DNA of 64,000 bases from Mesorhizobium_K sp040049215 (GTDB taxonomy: Bacteria; Pseudomonadota; Alphaproteobacteria; Rhizobiales; Rhizobiaceae): NCBI RefSeq assembly GCF_040049215.1, contig NZ_JBDZDN010000001.1, positions 2,046,001-2,110,000 of the forward strand. The letters are read 5' to 3'. Shown one piece after another: positions 1 through 7,738 of the stretch. Each line of letters begins with the position of its first letter. The first letter of the stretch is position 1. The notes under the pieces are model-generated. The model did not search any database, was not told the origin of the DNA, and saw only the letters and a list, made by a program, of their open reading frames with translations. Position numbers and translations under genes: made by a program.

Positions 1-2
1 CG

Positions 3-500
3 GACCTGCGTGACAGCAATCTTATGACGGCCAATCTCGAAAAGGCAGCGCTGGTGCGCGCATCGCTCGCCGGTTCGCACGCCGAAGGCGCGAAGTTCGA
101 TCGTGCCGAAGCCTACCGCACCAATTTCAGCGGCATCAATGCGAAGGGCGCGACCTTCGCCAGCTCCGAAATGCAACGCTCGAACTTTGCCAACGCCGTC
201 CTGGTCAACGTCGATTTCACAAAGGCCGATCTTGCTCGCGCCGACTTTGCCGGCGCGGACATCAATGGCGCAAAATTCGCGTTCGCCAATCTGGCGCGCG
301 CCGACCTGACGAAAGCGAAATTCGACACGCCGCTGGACTTCGCCAACGCATTCCTCCTCCTCACCAGGATAGAGGGCCTCGACCTCAGCGCCGCGACCGG
401 CCTGGTGCAGTGGCAAATCGACATGTCTTGCGGCGACGGCAATACCAAGCTGCCGGAGGGCCTCAACCCGGGATCAAGCTGGCCCTGCAAGTTCGACTGA
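3..500 (+). CDS. Pentapeptide-repeat protein, 5' end outside the window
   Basis: The protein is built of A(D/N)LxxA-type five-residue repeats, the pattern of a right-handed quadrilateral beta helix. The repeats run from the first codon visible to about residue 115, followed by a non-repeat tail with two cysteines (MSCGDG ... SWPCKFD). The first in-frame ATG is at 24, but the codons before it read DLRDSNL, which continues the repeat register, so that ATG is probably internal and the true start lies upstream of the window. Such proteins are usually scaffolds or secreted envelope proteins; the substrate or partner cannot be told. The family is clear, the function is not. Confidence 0.8.
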   Translation, partial: DLRDSNLMTANLEKAALVRASLAGSHAEGAKFDRAEAYRTNFSGINAKGATFASSEMQRSNFANAVLVNVDFTKADLARADFAGADINGAKFAFANLARADLTKAKFDTPLDFANAFLLLTRIEGLDLSAATGLVQWQIDMSCGDGNTKLPEGLNPGSSWPCKFD

Positions 501-695
501 TCTTATCTTTATGGGCGGGCGATCCCAGCCGCATCCAGACTTGGCGGCATGTGGGCCCGTCGAGCCAGCGAGGGCGTTAGAGCTACCCGCTCTGGAACAT
601 TCGCCGACGGCTTCGGGTCAAATCAACTACTTGGCCGGCGACGCAGCGCGCCGCCGGTGGGCAGGTGCAGTCGCACCTTGATGCGTTTGGGAGCG

Positions 696-875
696 TCAGT
701 GTTGCGTCGGTTGAGCCCTTAGTTTCTCAATCTCGTCCTTGAGTGCCAGCTTGCGCCGCTTGAGAGTCACGATCTCGAGGTCGTCCACGGACGGATGAAG
801 CATCGCTTCATCCAGCGCGCGTTCGATATCGCCGTGCTTCCGCTGCAGCTCTTCAAGATGGTTGGCAAGAGACAT
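696..875 (-). CDS. DUF465 (YdcH-like) small protein
   Basis: A 59-residue protein read on the minus strand. It starts MSLANHLEELQRKHGDIERA and contains the family signature of a helical hairpin: an acidic segment (HPSVDDLEI), then a run of basic residues (TLKRRKLALKDEIEKL). This is the normal size for DUF465. The ATG at 875 follows a plausible AGGGAGAAA ribosome site. A second DUF465 gene lies about 240 bases away and points the other way, so the two share a divergent control region. The molecular role of DUF465 is not established. Confidence 0.85.
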   Translation of the reverse strand: MSLANHLEELQRKHGDIERALDEAMLHPSVDDLEIVTLKRRKLALKDEIEKLRAQPTQH

Positions 876-1115
876 GATTGGTTTCTCCCTTTCATGGTTT
901 CCTCGATTGCAAACCGTAACAGACGGTATCCACCGCAGGTTCCGTCCATGACGGCACGAAAATATTTTGCCACCTTATGGCTTCGATGTCGAACGGGACA
1001 TGGTAGCATTCCCGTGAGCGCCGAAATGTGCTATGGGCTCCGCGCCGGTGGTGTTCGCTTCCGGACCCGCCCGGATCAGCGCCTTTCGCGCCCGAAAACC
1101 CTGCAGACGGTGGCC

Positions 1116-1319
1116 ATGTCCGACCAGGAACAGACCGAAATTCGCCTGGAATACGCCAAGCTTAAGCAGGATCACACCGACTTCGACGCAGCGATCAACG
1201 CGATGATCGCCACTGGCTGTGATCCGCTGCAGGTCCAGCGCATGAAAAAGAAGAAGCTTGCCCTCAAGGACAGGATGAAGGCCCTGGAGGACAGGATCAT
1301 CCCCGACATCATCGCCTGA
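1116..1319 (+). CDS. DUF465 (YdcH-like) small protein, second copy
   Basis: A 67-residue protein starting MSDQEQTEIRLEYAKLKQDH. The C-terminal half carries the typical DUF465 motif QVQRMKKKKLALKDRMKALED, and the whole protein should form a two-helix coiled-coil hairpin. The ORF is open upstream to 795, but coding features start only at the ATG at 1116. It is transcribed away from the DUF465 gene at 696-875 and towards purE. It differs clearly from that paralogue, so the pair is not a recent duplication. Function unknown. Confidence 0.85.
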   Translation: MSDQEQTEIRLEYAKLKQDHTDFDAAINAMIATGCDPLQVQRMKKKKLALKDRMKALEDRIIPDIIA

Positions 1320-1410
1320 TTCGCTTCATGCCCGACCCTAAGCGCCAGCGATCCTTGCAGCGCTGCATGAATTCCATTAATGCGCGACCTTGCCGCCGGG
1401 GGATATCGCA

Positions 1411-1908
1411 TTGAACAGCAAGCGCGCAGACGTCGCGATCATCATGGGCAGCCAGTCGGACTGGGCGACCATGCGCCATGCCGCGGAAACGCTTCAGGCG
1501 CTGGGCGTCAGCCACGACAAGAAGATCGTCTCGGCCCACCGCACGCCCGACCGGCTCTATGAATTCGCCAAGGGCGCCAAGGCCGCCGGCTACAAGATCG
1601 TCATCGCCGGCGCCGGCGGCGCAGCGCATCTGCCCGGCATGACCGCCGCGCTGACGCCGCTGCCCGTTTTCGGCGTGCCGGTCGAATCGAAGGCATTGTC
1701 GGGCCAGGATTCGCTGCTTTCCATCGTCCAGATGCCCGCCGGCATTCCCGTCGGCACGCTCGCCATTGGCCGTGCCGGAGCGGTCAACGCGGCGCTCTTG
1801 GCCGCGGCGGTGCTGGCGCTGTCCGATACGGCGCTTGCCAAGCGGCTGGACTCCTTTCGTGCAGCGCAGACGTCGAAGGTCGCCGACGAACCCTCCAACG
1901 CGCAGTGA
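1411..1908 (+). CDS. purE: N5-carboxyaminoimidazole ribonucleotide mutase
   Basis: Class I PurE, which converts N5-CAIR to CAIR in purine synthesis. The conserved pieces are IIMGSQSDW near the N-terminus, SAHRTPDR (catalytic His), and AGGAAHLPGM. The open frame begins at a TTG at 1390, but a second TTG at 1411 has a GGGGGA ribosome site seven bases upstream and gives the usual start MNSKRADVAIIMG (165 residues), so I prefer it. The stop codon overlaps the GTG start of purK (GTGA), so the two are translationally coupled. Confidence 0.93.
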   Translation: MNSKRADVAIIMGSQSDWATMRHAAETLQALGVSHDKKIVSAHRTPDRLYEFAKGAKAAGYKIVIAGAGGAAHLPGMTAALTPLPVFGVPVESKALSGQDSLLSIVQMPAGIPVGTLAIGRAGAVNAALLAAAVLALSDTALAKRLDSFRAAQTSKVADEPSNAQ

Positions 1909-3002
1909 CGATCGTGCCCGTTCCCGGCCCGCTTCCGCCAGGCTCGACGATCGGCATCATTGGCGGGGGCCAGCTCGGGCGCATGCTGGCGATGGCCGCG
2001 GCCCGGCTGGGCTACCGGATCGTCATCCTCGAACCACAGGCCGACTGCCCGGCCGCGCAGCTCGCCAACCGTCAGATCGCCGCAGCCTATGACGATACGA
2101 AGGCGCTGGCCGAACTCGCGAAGGTTTCGGCCGTCGTTACCTATGAGTTCGAAAATGTACCGGTAGCGGCCGCGGGCCTGCTTGCACAAAGCGTTGCAGT
2201 GTTTCCGCCGCCCAAGGCGCTTGAAGTCAGCCAGGACCGGCTCGCCGAAAAGCGTTTCCTGAACGGCATCGGCATATCCACAGCGGATTTCGTTGCTGTG
2301 GACAATGACGCCGACCTCGCGTCGGGCCTTTCCGATTTCGCCGGCAGCGGCGTGTTGAAGACCTGCCGCATGGGCTATGACGGCAAGGGCCAGCGCGCAT
2401 TCAGGCATTTCGCAGGCGACGTGGACGGCACCCATGCGGCGATGGGCGGCGTGCCGCTCATCCTGGAACGGCTTGTAAGCTTCGAGCGCGAGATTTCTGT
2501 CATCGCCGCTCGCGGCACCGACGGATCGCTCGCCGCTTACGATCCGGCGGAGAACGTTCATAACGCCGGCATCCTGCACAGCTCGACCGTGCCGGCCGCC
2601 ATCTCGGCGGCCACCGCGGAACTCGCCTGCCGCAACGCTTTCGCCATTCTCGATGCACTCGACTATGTCGGCGTCATCGGCGTCGAGTTCTTTGCGCTTG
2701 GCGACGGCTCGCTGATCGTCAACGAGATCGCGCCGCGGGTTCACAATTCCGGCCACTGGACCGAAGCCGCCTGCGCCATCTCGCAATTCGAGCAGCACAT
2801 CCGTGCGATTGCGGGCCTGCCGCTTGGCGATACCGCGCGCCATTCCGATTGCGTGATGGAAAACCTGATCGGCGGCGATGTCGAACGGGCTCCAGCCCTG
2901 CTTTCCGGGCCCGGTCTGGTGCTTCATCTCTATGGCAAGGCCGAAGCCCGACCCGGCCGCAAGATGGGCCACTTCACCCGCATCCGGCCCATCGCTTCCT
3001 GA
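1905..3002 (+). CDS. purK: N5-carboxyaminoimidazole ribonucleotide synthase
   Basis: ATP-grasp enzyme that makes N5-CAIR from AIR, ATP and bicarbonate, feeding PurE. It begins with a GTG codon overlapping the purE stop. The N-terminal dinucleotide-like loop GIIGGGQLGRM, the ATP-grasp core (VLKTCRMGYDGKGQ) and the metal-binding end (NEIAPRVHNSGHWT) are all present. Its 365 residues match the family length. It ends one base before the stop codon of the convergent LprI-like gene. Confidence 0.95.
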   Translation: MTIVPVPGPLPPGSTIGIIGGGQLGRMLAMAAARLGYRIVILEPQADCPAAQLANRQIAAAYDDTKALAELAKVSAVVTYEFENVPVAAAGLLAQSVAVFPPPKALEVSQDRLAEKRFLNGIGISTADFVAVDNDADLASGLSDFAGSGVLKTCRMGYDGKGQRAFRHFAGDVDGTHAAMGGVPLILERLVSFEREISVIAARGTDGSLAAYDPAENVHNAGILHSSTVPAAISAATAELACRNAFAILDALDYVGVIGVEFFALGDGSLIVNEIAPRVHNSGHWTEAACAISQFEQHIRAIAGLPLGDTARHSDCVMENLIGGDVERAPALLSGPGLVLHLYGKAEARPGRKMGHFTRIRPIAS

Positions 3003-3003
3003 G

Positions 3004-3414
3004 CTATTGCGCCGCGGGCGTCGGGCAGCTCAAATCGCCTTCCGGGCATTCGATATAGGCTTCGAGCTGTTTCGTGCGTTCATCCGTCACGCTTTCCAGG
3101 CATTCCGCCATCAGCATCGGGTAGATCGAGCCCTCCTTGCTGTCCTCGGTGGAGAAAGCGCATTCGGCATCTCGGAAGGCGATCCAGGCGCGCTGGGCCT
3201 CCACCAGAAGCCTCCTGCTCCCGGCATTGTCGTCCGTCGCTGCCCGCACCGCGCCGTAGGCCTTGTTGAGCCGGGCATCAGCAGCCCTGTAGGCGGCGTC
3301 GGCGCAAATATTCATGCCCATCTGGCTTTCGTCCTCCGGATCGCATTCCTGCGAAAGGGCGGAAGCGGGAAGGCCGATCGTGGCGAGGCAGAGGGCAAGG
3401 ACAGTCGCGCGCAT
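3004..3414 (-). CDS. Secreted LprI-like (DUF1311) protein
   Basis: 136 residues with an N-terminal signal peptide (MRATVLALCLATIGLPASALS). The mature part has the DUF1311 pattern: CDPEDESQMGMNICADAAYRAADARLN, then LVEAQRAWIAFRDAEC, with paired cysteines that probably form disulfides in the periplasm. DUF1311 includes the lysozyme-inhibitor LprI of mycobacteria; a lysozyme-inhibitor role here is only inferred from family membership. It converges with purK with almost no spacer and has no visible terminator between. Confidence 0.75.
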   Translation of the reverse strand: MRATVLALCLATIGLPASALSQECDPEDESQMGMNICADAAYRAADARLNKAYGAVRAATDDNAGSRRLLVEAQRAWIAFRDAECAFSTEDSKEGSIYPMLMAECLESVTDERTKQLEAYIECPEGDLSCPTPAAQ

Positions 3415-3514
3415 CTGATTTTCTCCCGTGGAGGCACGAGGTTATGGCGCGGGCCGGGCCGCTGCAACCGGCCCTGGGCACGCATGCCGGCGAGCAGCCG
3501 GCGAGCTTCCGCGG

Positions 3515-3544
3515 TTGACAGCCGCGGCACTCCTCGTCTATGAG
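3515..3544 (+). promoter_or_regulatory. Candidate housekeeping promoter upstream of rpmJ
   Basis: TTGACA at 3515-3520 and TATGAG at 3539-3544 are separated by 18 bases, a near-consensus sigma-70 arrangement. Transcription would begin near 3551, about 70 bases before the rpmJ start. This is the best -35/-10 match I saw near a ribosomal protein gene in the window. Confidence 0.5.
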
Positions 3545-3560
3545 CCTGTCACAAATTCCG

Positions 3561-3583
3561 GCGCGCTCTTGGGCGCGCTTTTT
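3561..3583 (+). terminator. Hairpin plus T-run inside the rpmJ leader (possible attenuator)
   Basis: GCGCGC at 3561-3566 pairs with GCGCGC at 3573-3578 across a six-base loop and is followed by five T residues (3579-3583). It lies between the predicted promoter and rpmJ, so it would be read within the first 35 bases of the transcript. It resembles a short intrinsic terminator but could equally be the end of an upstream transcript. Confidence 0.4.
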
Positions 3584-3623
3584 ATGTTCGGCCCGGATGG
3601 GGCCCCTTCGACAGGCCAGACCA

Positions 3624-3749
3624 ATGAAGATCAAGAATTCCCTCAAGGCCCTCAAGGGCCGCCACCGCGACAACCAGCTGGTTCGCCGCAAGGGCCGTGT
3701 CTATCTGATCAACAAGACGGCCCCGCGCTACAAGGCGCGCCAAGGCTGA
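3624..3749 (+). CDS. rpmJ: 50S ribosomal protein L36, zinc-free (YkgO-type)
   Basis: A 41-residue, highly basic protein starting MKIKNSLKALKGRHRDNQLV and ending in APRYKARQG. This is the alphaproteobacterial L36 form. It lacks all the cysteines of the zinc-binding L36 type (normally a C-C-C-H ribbon), so it belongs to the zinc-independent class. L36 sits in the large subunit. The upstream frame stays open to 3540, but only the part from the ATG at 3624 has the family sequence. Confidence 0.93.
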   Translation: MKIKNSLKALKGRHRDNQLVRRKGRVYLINKTAPRYKARQG

Positions 3750-3794
3750 TCGGCTGCGGCGCCAAAGGGTCGCGCCCAACACGAAAAATTCAGT

Positions 3795-3830
3795 TTGACG
3801 TTTCCATGCGCGGGAATAGATTCCCGCGCA
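3795..3830 (+). promoter_or_regulatory. Candidate promoter and perfect inverted repeat at the TPR gene start
   Basis: TTGACG (3795-3800) and TAGATT (3817-3822) are 16 bases apart. A perfect 10-bp inverted repeat, TGCGCGGGAA (3807-3816) and TTCCCGCGCA (3821-3830), overlaps the -10 region and runs into the ATG at 3830. If the promoter is real, transcription would start on or next to that ATG. Both parts are pattern matches only. Confidence 0.3.
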
Positions 3831-4438
3831 TGCGGATTCTTTCTGCCTTCTGCGGCGCGGTCTTCATAGCGGCCGCCCTTTCCCCGGCATCTGCCGCCGA
3901 ACCCGCCGCCACCGCGACTGAAAAGCCGGCCGAGGCCACGGCGGCGAACACATCCGCCGAAAACCGCCTCGACGCGCTGTTCGTCGAACTGAAGCGCGAA
4001 CGCAACGAGAAAGCGGCCGAGCGCATAGCCGGCCGCATATGGGAAGAGTGGAGCCGTTCTGGCAGCGCCTCGATCGACCTGATGATGGGGTGGTCGAAAA
4101 CCGCGATGGACAGCAAGAAATTCGACGTGGCGCTCGATTTCCTCGACCAGGTGGTGACGATGAAACCCGCCTATGCCGAGGGCTGGAACCGCCGCGCCAC
4201 CCTGCATTTCATGATGCAGAACTACGCCAAGTCGATGTCCGACATCAACCAGACGCTGCAGATCGAACCGCGTCACTTCGGGGCGCTGTCCGGCATGGGG
4301 CAGATCATGAAGGACACCGGCCGCGAGGAGCTTGCCCTGCAGGCATGGCAGCGTGTGCTGGATATCTATCCGATGATGCGCAGCGCACAGAACGAGGTGG
4401 CGACGCTGTCGGAGGAACTCGCCGGCGAAGGCATCTGA
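3830..4438 (+). CDS. Secreted tetratricopeptide-repeat protein
   Basis: Starting at the ATG at 3830 the protein has a classical signal peptide (MRILSAFCGAVFIAAALSPASAAEP), an Ala/Glu-rich linker, then TPR-like helices: ALDFLDQVVTMKPAYAEGWNRRA and NYAKSMSDINQTLQIEPRHFGALSGMG. An alternative ATG at 3806 would add eight residues in front of the signal peptide and is less convincing. TPR proteins act as protein-interaction scaffolds; no partner is suggested by the neighbours. About 202 residues. Confidence 0.8.
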   Translation: MRILSAFCGAVFIAAALSPASAAEPAATATEKPAEATAANTSAENRLDALFVELKRERNEKAAERIAGRIWEEWSRSGSASIDLMMGWSKTAMDSKKFDVALDFLDQVVTMKPAYAEGWNRRATLHFMMQNYAKSMSDINQTLQIEPRHFGALSGMGQIMKDTGREELALQAWQRVLDIYPMMRSAQNEVATLSEELAGEGI

Positions 4439-4495
4439 CCGCGCCGACCGCCTCCCCCCGGCAAATCCGTTGCCACCCCTTCCGCCGAGCCATTC

Positions 4496-5557
4496 ATGAA
4501 TCTCGTCTATGCCGTTGTCGCGTTCCTGGTTGCGCTTCTGCTGGTGCTGGCGGGGATCACGCGCGCCAATGCGTGGCTGATCGAGCGCCGCCATCCGCCG
4601 GTCGGAAGCTTCGCGGACGTGAACGGCGTCACGCTGCACTATGTTCATGTCCCGGCCGATCAGCCAGGTCTGCCGCCCGTCGTCTTCATCCACGGCGCCA
4701 GCGCCAATCTCAACGACCAGATGGCGCCGCTGAGGCCGTTGCTTGAGGGCAAGGCGGAATTGCTCTTTCTCGACCGGCCCGGCCATGGCTGGTCCGGTCG
4801 CAGCCCTGGCCATGAATCGCAAGCCGAGCAAGCCGCAATAATCGCCGGACTGATGGAGCGTCTCGGCGTCGGTCCGGCGATCATCGTCGGTCATTCCTTC
4901 GGCGGGTCGATCGCCGCCGCTTTCGCGCTCGACCATCCCGACAAGACGAAAGGACTGCTCTTCCTGGCCGCCGCGACCCATCCCTGGCCGGGCGGCAGGA
5001 CGTCCTGGTACTATCACCTGACCATGATGCCGCTGATCGGCTGGCTGTTCTCCGAGACTGCCGCCAGCCCGGCGGGCTCGGCGCGCATCGGGCCGGCGAC
5101 CACCTGCGTCTTCGCGCCGAACGCCCTGCCCGGCGACTATCTGACCCGCGCGCAGATCCCGCTGGTGCTGAGGCCGGCGGCGTTTCGCGCCAACGCCGCC
5201 GATGTCGAGGGCCTCTATCGTTTCGCTTTGGCCAACGCCCAGCGCTACAAGGAAATCGCTGCGCCGACCGTCGTCATCTCCGGCGATGCCGACACCGTCG
5301 TCTACGAGGAGATCCACTCGCTCGGGCTGGTGCGCGACATTCCCGGCGCGGAGCTCGTCTGGGTGAAGAATCTCGGCCACAAACCGGACTGGATCGCGCC
5401 GGATCTGGTGGTCGCGGCGATCGAGAAAGTCGGCGGCCAGCCGAGCGACCTCCAGGCATTGGGACGCGTCGTGGAGGCGAGGATCGCCGGCGACCGGTTC
5501 GGCGCCGGGGTCTGCGTTGACGACCCGCCGCCTAGCGAGGGGCTCTCTGCGGCGTGA
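4496..5557 (+). CDS. Alpha/beta hydrolase, membrane-anchored
   Basis: 353 residues. An N-terminal hydrophobic segment (residues about 4-22) probably anchors the enzyme in the inner membrane. The hydrolase core follows: VVFIHGASAN (oxyanion region), nucleophile elbow GHSFGGS, acid GDADTVV and the His in NLGHKPDW, so the triad is complete. The substrate cannot be named; related proteins act on esters or epoxides. Its last 26 bases overlap the end of pyk on the other strand, so transcription converges here. The C-terminal 45 residues beyond the His are probably a tail without fold. Confidence 0.82.
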   Translation: MNLVYAVVAFLVALLLVLAGITRANAWLIERRHPPVGSFADVNGVTLHYVHVPADQPGLPPVVFIHGASANLNDQMAPLRPLLEGKAELLFLDRPGHGWSGRSPGHESQAEQAAIIAGLMERLGVGPAIIVGHSFGGSIAAAFALDHPDKTKGLLFLAAATHPWPGGRTSWYYHLTMMPLIGWLFSETAASPAGSARIGPATTCVFAPNALPGDYLTRAQIPLVLRPAAFRANAADVEGLYRFALANAQRYKEIAAPTVVISGDADTVVYEEIHSLGLVRDIPGAELVWVKNLGHKPDWIAPDLVVAAIEKVGGQPSDLQALGRVVEARIAGDRFGAGVCVDDPPPSEGLSAA

Positions 5558-7007
5558 TGCGGCCGCGCTCCGGATCGGCCGATCCCTCGTCCACGCCGAT
5601 ATAGGCGATGCGCAGCATGTTGGTCGATCCGGGCGTCCTCAACGGCACGCCGGCGGTGATGATGATGCGGTCGCCCTTGTCGCCGAAGCGCTCCTCCTGC
5701 GCGATGCGGCAGGCGCGATCGACCATGTCGTCGAGGTCCGCGGCATCCGGAGACACCACGCAATGCGTGCCCCACAGGAGCGACAGCCGCCGTGCCGTGT
5801 TGAGGATCGGCGACAGCGCGATGATCGGCACCTGCGGCCGTTCGCGCGCGGCGCGCAGGCCCGTGGTGCCCGAGGCAGTATAGGTGACGATCGCCGACAG
5901 CTTCAGCGTCTCGGCGATCTCGCGGGCGGCGAGCGAGATGGCGTCGGCGCCGGTCGCCTCGGGTTCGGAACGCTGAGCGTTGATGATGCCTGCGTAGAGC
6001 GGGTCGGTTTCGACCTTGGTGGCGATCTTGTTCATCATGGCGACCGCTTCGACCGGATAGGCGCCGGCCGCGGATTCGGCCGACAGCATGATCGCATCGG
6101 CGCCCTCGAAGACGGCGATCGAGACGTCCGACACCTCGGCGCGCGTCGGGACCGGGGCCGTGATCATCGATTCCAGCATCTGGGTCGCCACCACGACCGG
6201 CTTTCCCGCGCGTCGGGCGGCGCGCGTGATATGCTTCTGGATGCCGGGAACCGCCTCGAGCGGCATCTCGACGCCGAGGTCGCCGCGGGCCACCATCAGC
6301 GCATCCGCGAGTTCGATGATCTCCGCCAGCCGCGTCACCGCCTGCGGCTTCTCGATCTTGGCCATGAGCAGCGCCCGGCCGCGTGCGATCTTGCGGGCTT
6401 CCGCGAGATCCTCGGGCCGCTGGACGAATGACAGCGCCACCCAGTCAACCCCGGTCTCGAGCACGGCGTCGAGATCGGCGCGGTCCTTTTCGGTCAGCGC
6501 ACCGACCGGCAGATCCGTGTCGGGCAGGCTGACGCCCTTCTTGTCCGAGATCGAGGTGCCCGACACCACCGTCGTCACGATCGACGTGCCGTCGCAAGTC
6601 TCGGCCTTGAGTTCCAGCTTGCCGTCGTCGATCAGCAGCCTGTGCCCGGGCTCGACGGAGCGCAGTATTTCCGGGTGCGGCAGGTAGACTCGCGAGGACG
6701 TGCCCGGCTCCTGGCTGTCGTCGAGCGTAAAGGTCTGGCCGGGCGTCAGCGTCTCCTTGCCATTGGCGAACTTGCCGACACGAAGCTTCGGCCCCTGCAA
6801 ATCCGCCAGTATCCCGATAGGTCGGCCGACCGCCTCCTCAACCGAACGGATACGGCCGACCAGCGTGCGCATCAACTCGTGGTCGGTATGGCTCATGTTG
6901 ATGCGGAAGACGTCCGCGCCGGCATCGAACAGTTTCCTCAGCATCTCCTCGCTGGAGGAGGCCGGACCGATCGTGGCGAGTATCTTGACCTTGCGGCTGC
7001 GTCTCAT
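5532..7007 (-). CDS. pyk: Pyruvate kinase
   Basis: 491 residues, full length. The N-terminal strand RKVKILATIGPASSS, the metal and substrate segments (FRINMSHTDH, LADLQGPKLRVG), the active-site block MVARGDLGVEMPLE, VVATQMLESM, and the C-terminal regulatory domain are all visible. It converts phosphoenolpyruvate and ADP to pyruvate and ATP. Its ATG overlaps the stop of the upstream DUF1036 gene by four bases (ATGA on the minus strand), so the two are coupled. Confidence 0.96.
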   Translation of the reverse strand: MRRSRKVKILATIGPASSSEEMLRKLFDAGADVFRINMSHTDHELMRTLVGRIRSVEEAVGRPIGILADLQGPKLRVGKFANGKETLTPGQTFTLDDSQEPGTSSRVYLPHPEILRSVEPGHRLLIDDGKLELKAETCDGTSIVTTVVSGTSISDKKGVSLPDTDLPVGALTEKDRADLDAVLETGVDWVALSFVQRPEDLAEARKIARGRALLMAKIEKPQAVTRLAEIIELADALMVARGDLGVEMPLEAVPGIQKHITRAARRAGKPVVVATQMLESMITAPVPTRAEVSDVSIAVFEGADAIMLSAESAAGAYPVEAVAMMNKIATKVETDPLYAGIINAQRSEPEATGADAISLAAREIAETLKLSAIVTYTASGTTGLRAARERPQVPIIALSPILNTARRLSLLWGTHCVVSPDAADLDDMVDRACRIAQEERFGDKGDRIIITAGVPLRTPGSTNMLRIAYIGVDEGSADPERGRITPQRAPR

Positions 7008-7492
7008 GGATTGGTCTGTCCCGTGACGGCGGCGGCACCGTCCGTTGCAGGCTCGTCGGTCAGCTGAACCATCCAGCTCGCCTGCTCGCCCGTGTCATAT
7101 TCCTGGAAACCCGCACGCTGGTATCCGCGCGCGAGGCAGTCGTTGACGCCGGCGATCTTGAACTCTTTCTCGGCCACGCACATGTTGATCGGACCGTCCC
7201 AGCGCCCGCCCCGTTCGGCGTCTTCTGCATAAAGATAATAAAACCTCGATGACAGCGGGCCTTCGATCAGCGTCTTGCAGGTCGAGCCTTCTATGTGCCA
7301 CCAGCCCTCGGTGACCCAGCCCGCGCTGGCGCGATAGCCGATGCCGACGCCGACCAGATTTTGCGTCGCGTTGCAGACGCGGAAGTCGGCCCTCGCTTCG
7401 AGCGTTCCTGCCGCCGTGAAGCAGGCCATGACGAGAAGCACGGGCGGCAAGGAAGACGCGAATCGGATGCGCTGCCCGCCGGCATAGGCCAT
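7004..7492 (-). CDS. DUF1036 secreted protein
   Basis: The mature domain reads FRVCNATQNLVGVGIGYRASAGWVTEGWWHIEGSTCKTL ... FYYLYAEDAE, the DUF1036 signature with conserved cysteines and tryptophans. I place the start at the ATG at 7492, which gives a 35-residue signal peptide ending ...LEARA and has GAGGGG seven bases upstream; the frame is open back to 7582. It lies directly before pyk with a four-base overlap, an arrangement familiar from other Rhizobiales. The biochemical function of DUF1036 is unknown. Confidence 0.8.
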   Translation of the reverse strand: MAYAGGQRIRFASSLPPVLLVMACFTAAGTLEARADFRVCNATQNLVGVGIGYRASAGWVTEGWWHIEGSTCKTLIEGPLSSRFYYLYAEDAERGGRWDGPINMCVAEKEFKIAGVNDCLARGYQRAGFQEYDTGEQASWMVQLTDEPATDGAAAVTGQTNP

Positions 7493-7738
7493 TCTCGAAC
7501 CCCTCGTGCGTTTCAGAAGCATCGTCAGGCGCCCCTTTTCGGAAAAGTCGGGGCGCATGTCAACGCGCGCCGCCGCACGCATCCAATCGATTTAGCTCAA
7601 GCGGCCCACGCATCATGGCGCCCAAAACTGGCCCTGGTCGAGAATTCCTTGAAAAGATTGGCCAAACAACGGCATTGTGCCGGCGACCATCCTGAAATCC
7701 GCAGCGTCAAGCGCCTGCTGTCCCGACTGTTCCCACCA

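Noticed and set aside
663..678. AGGTGC-AGTC-GCACCT hairpin after the first gene
   Set aside because: The stem is only six bases and has no T run; too weak to call a terminator.
1590..2972. 460-codon open frame on the minus strand
   Set aside because: It is antisense to purE-purK, has Arg/Gly/Ala-rich composition typical of GC-rich shadow frames, and no family sequence.
3728..5380. 550-codon open frame on the minus strand
   Set aside because: Antisense to the TPR and hydrolase genes; composition and lack of domains mark it as a shadow.
7475..7500. GGTTCGAGA, resembling a tRNA T-arm, on the minus strand
   Set aside because: It is the ribosome site and start region of the DUF1036 gene, and no other tRNA arm can be folded around it.
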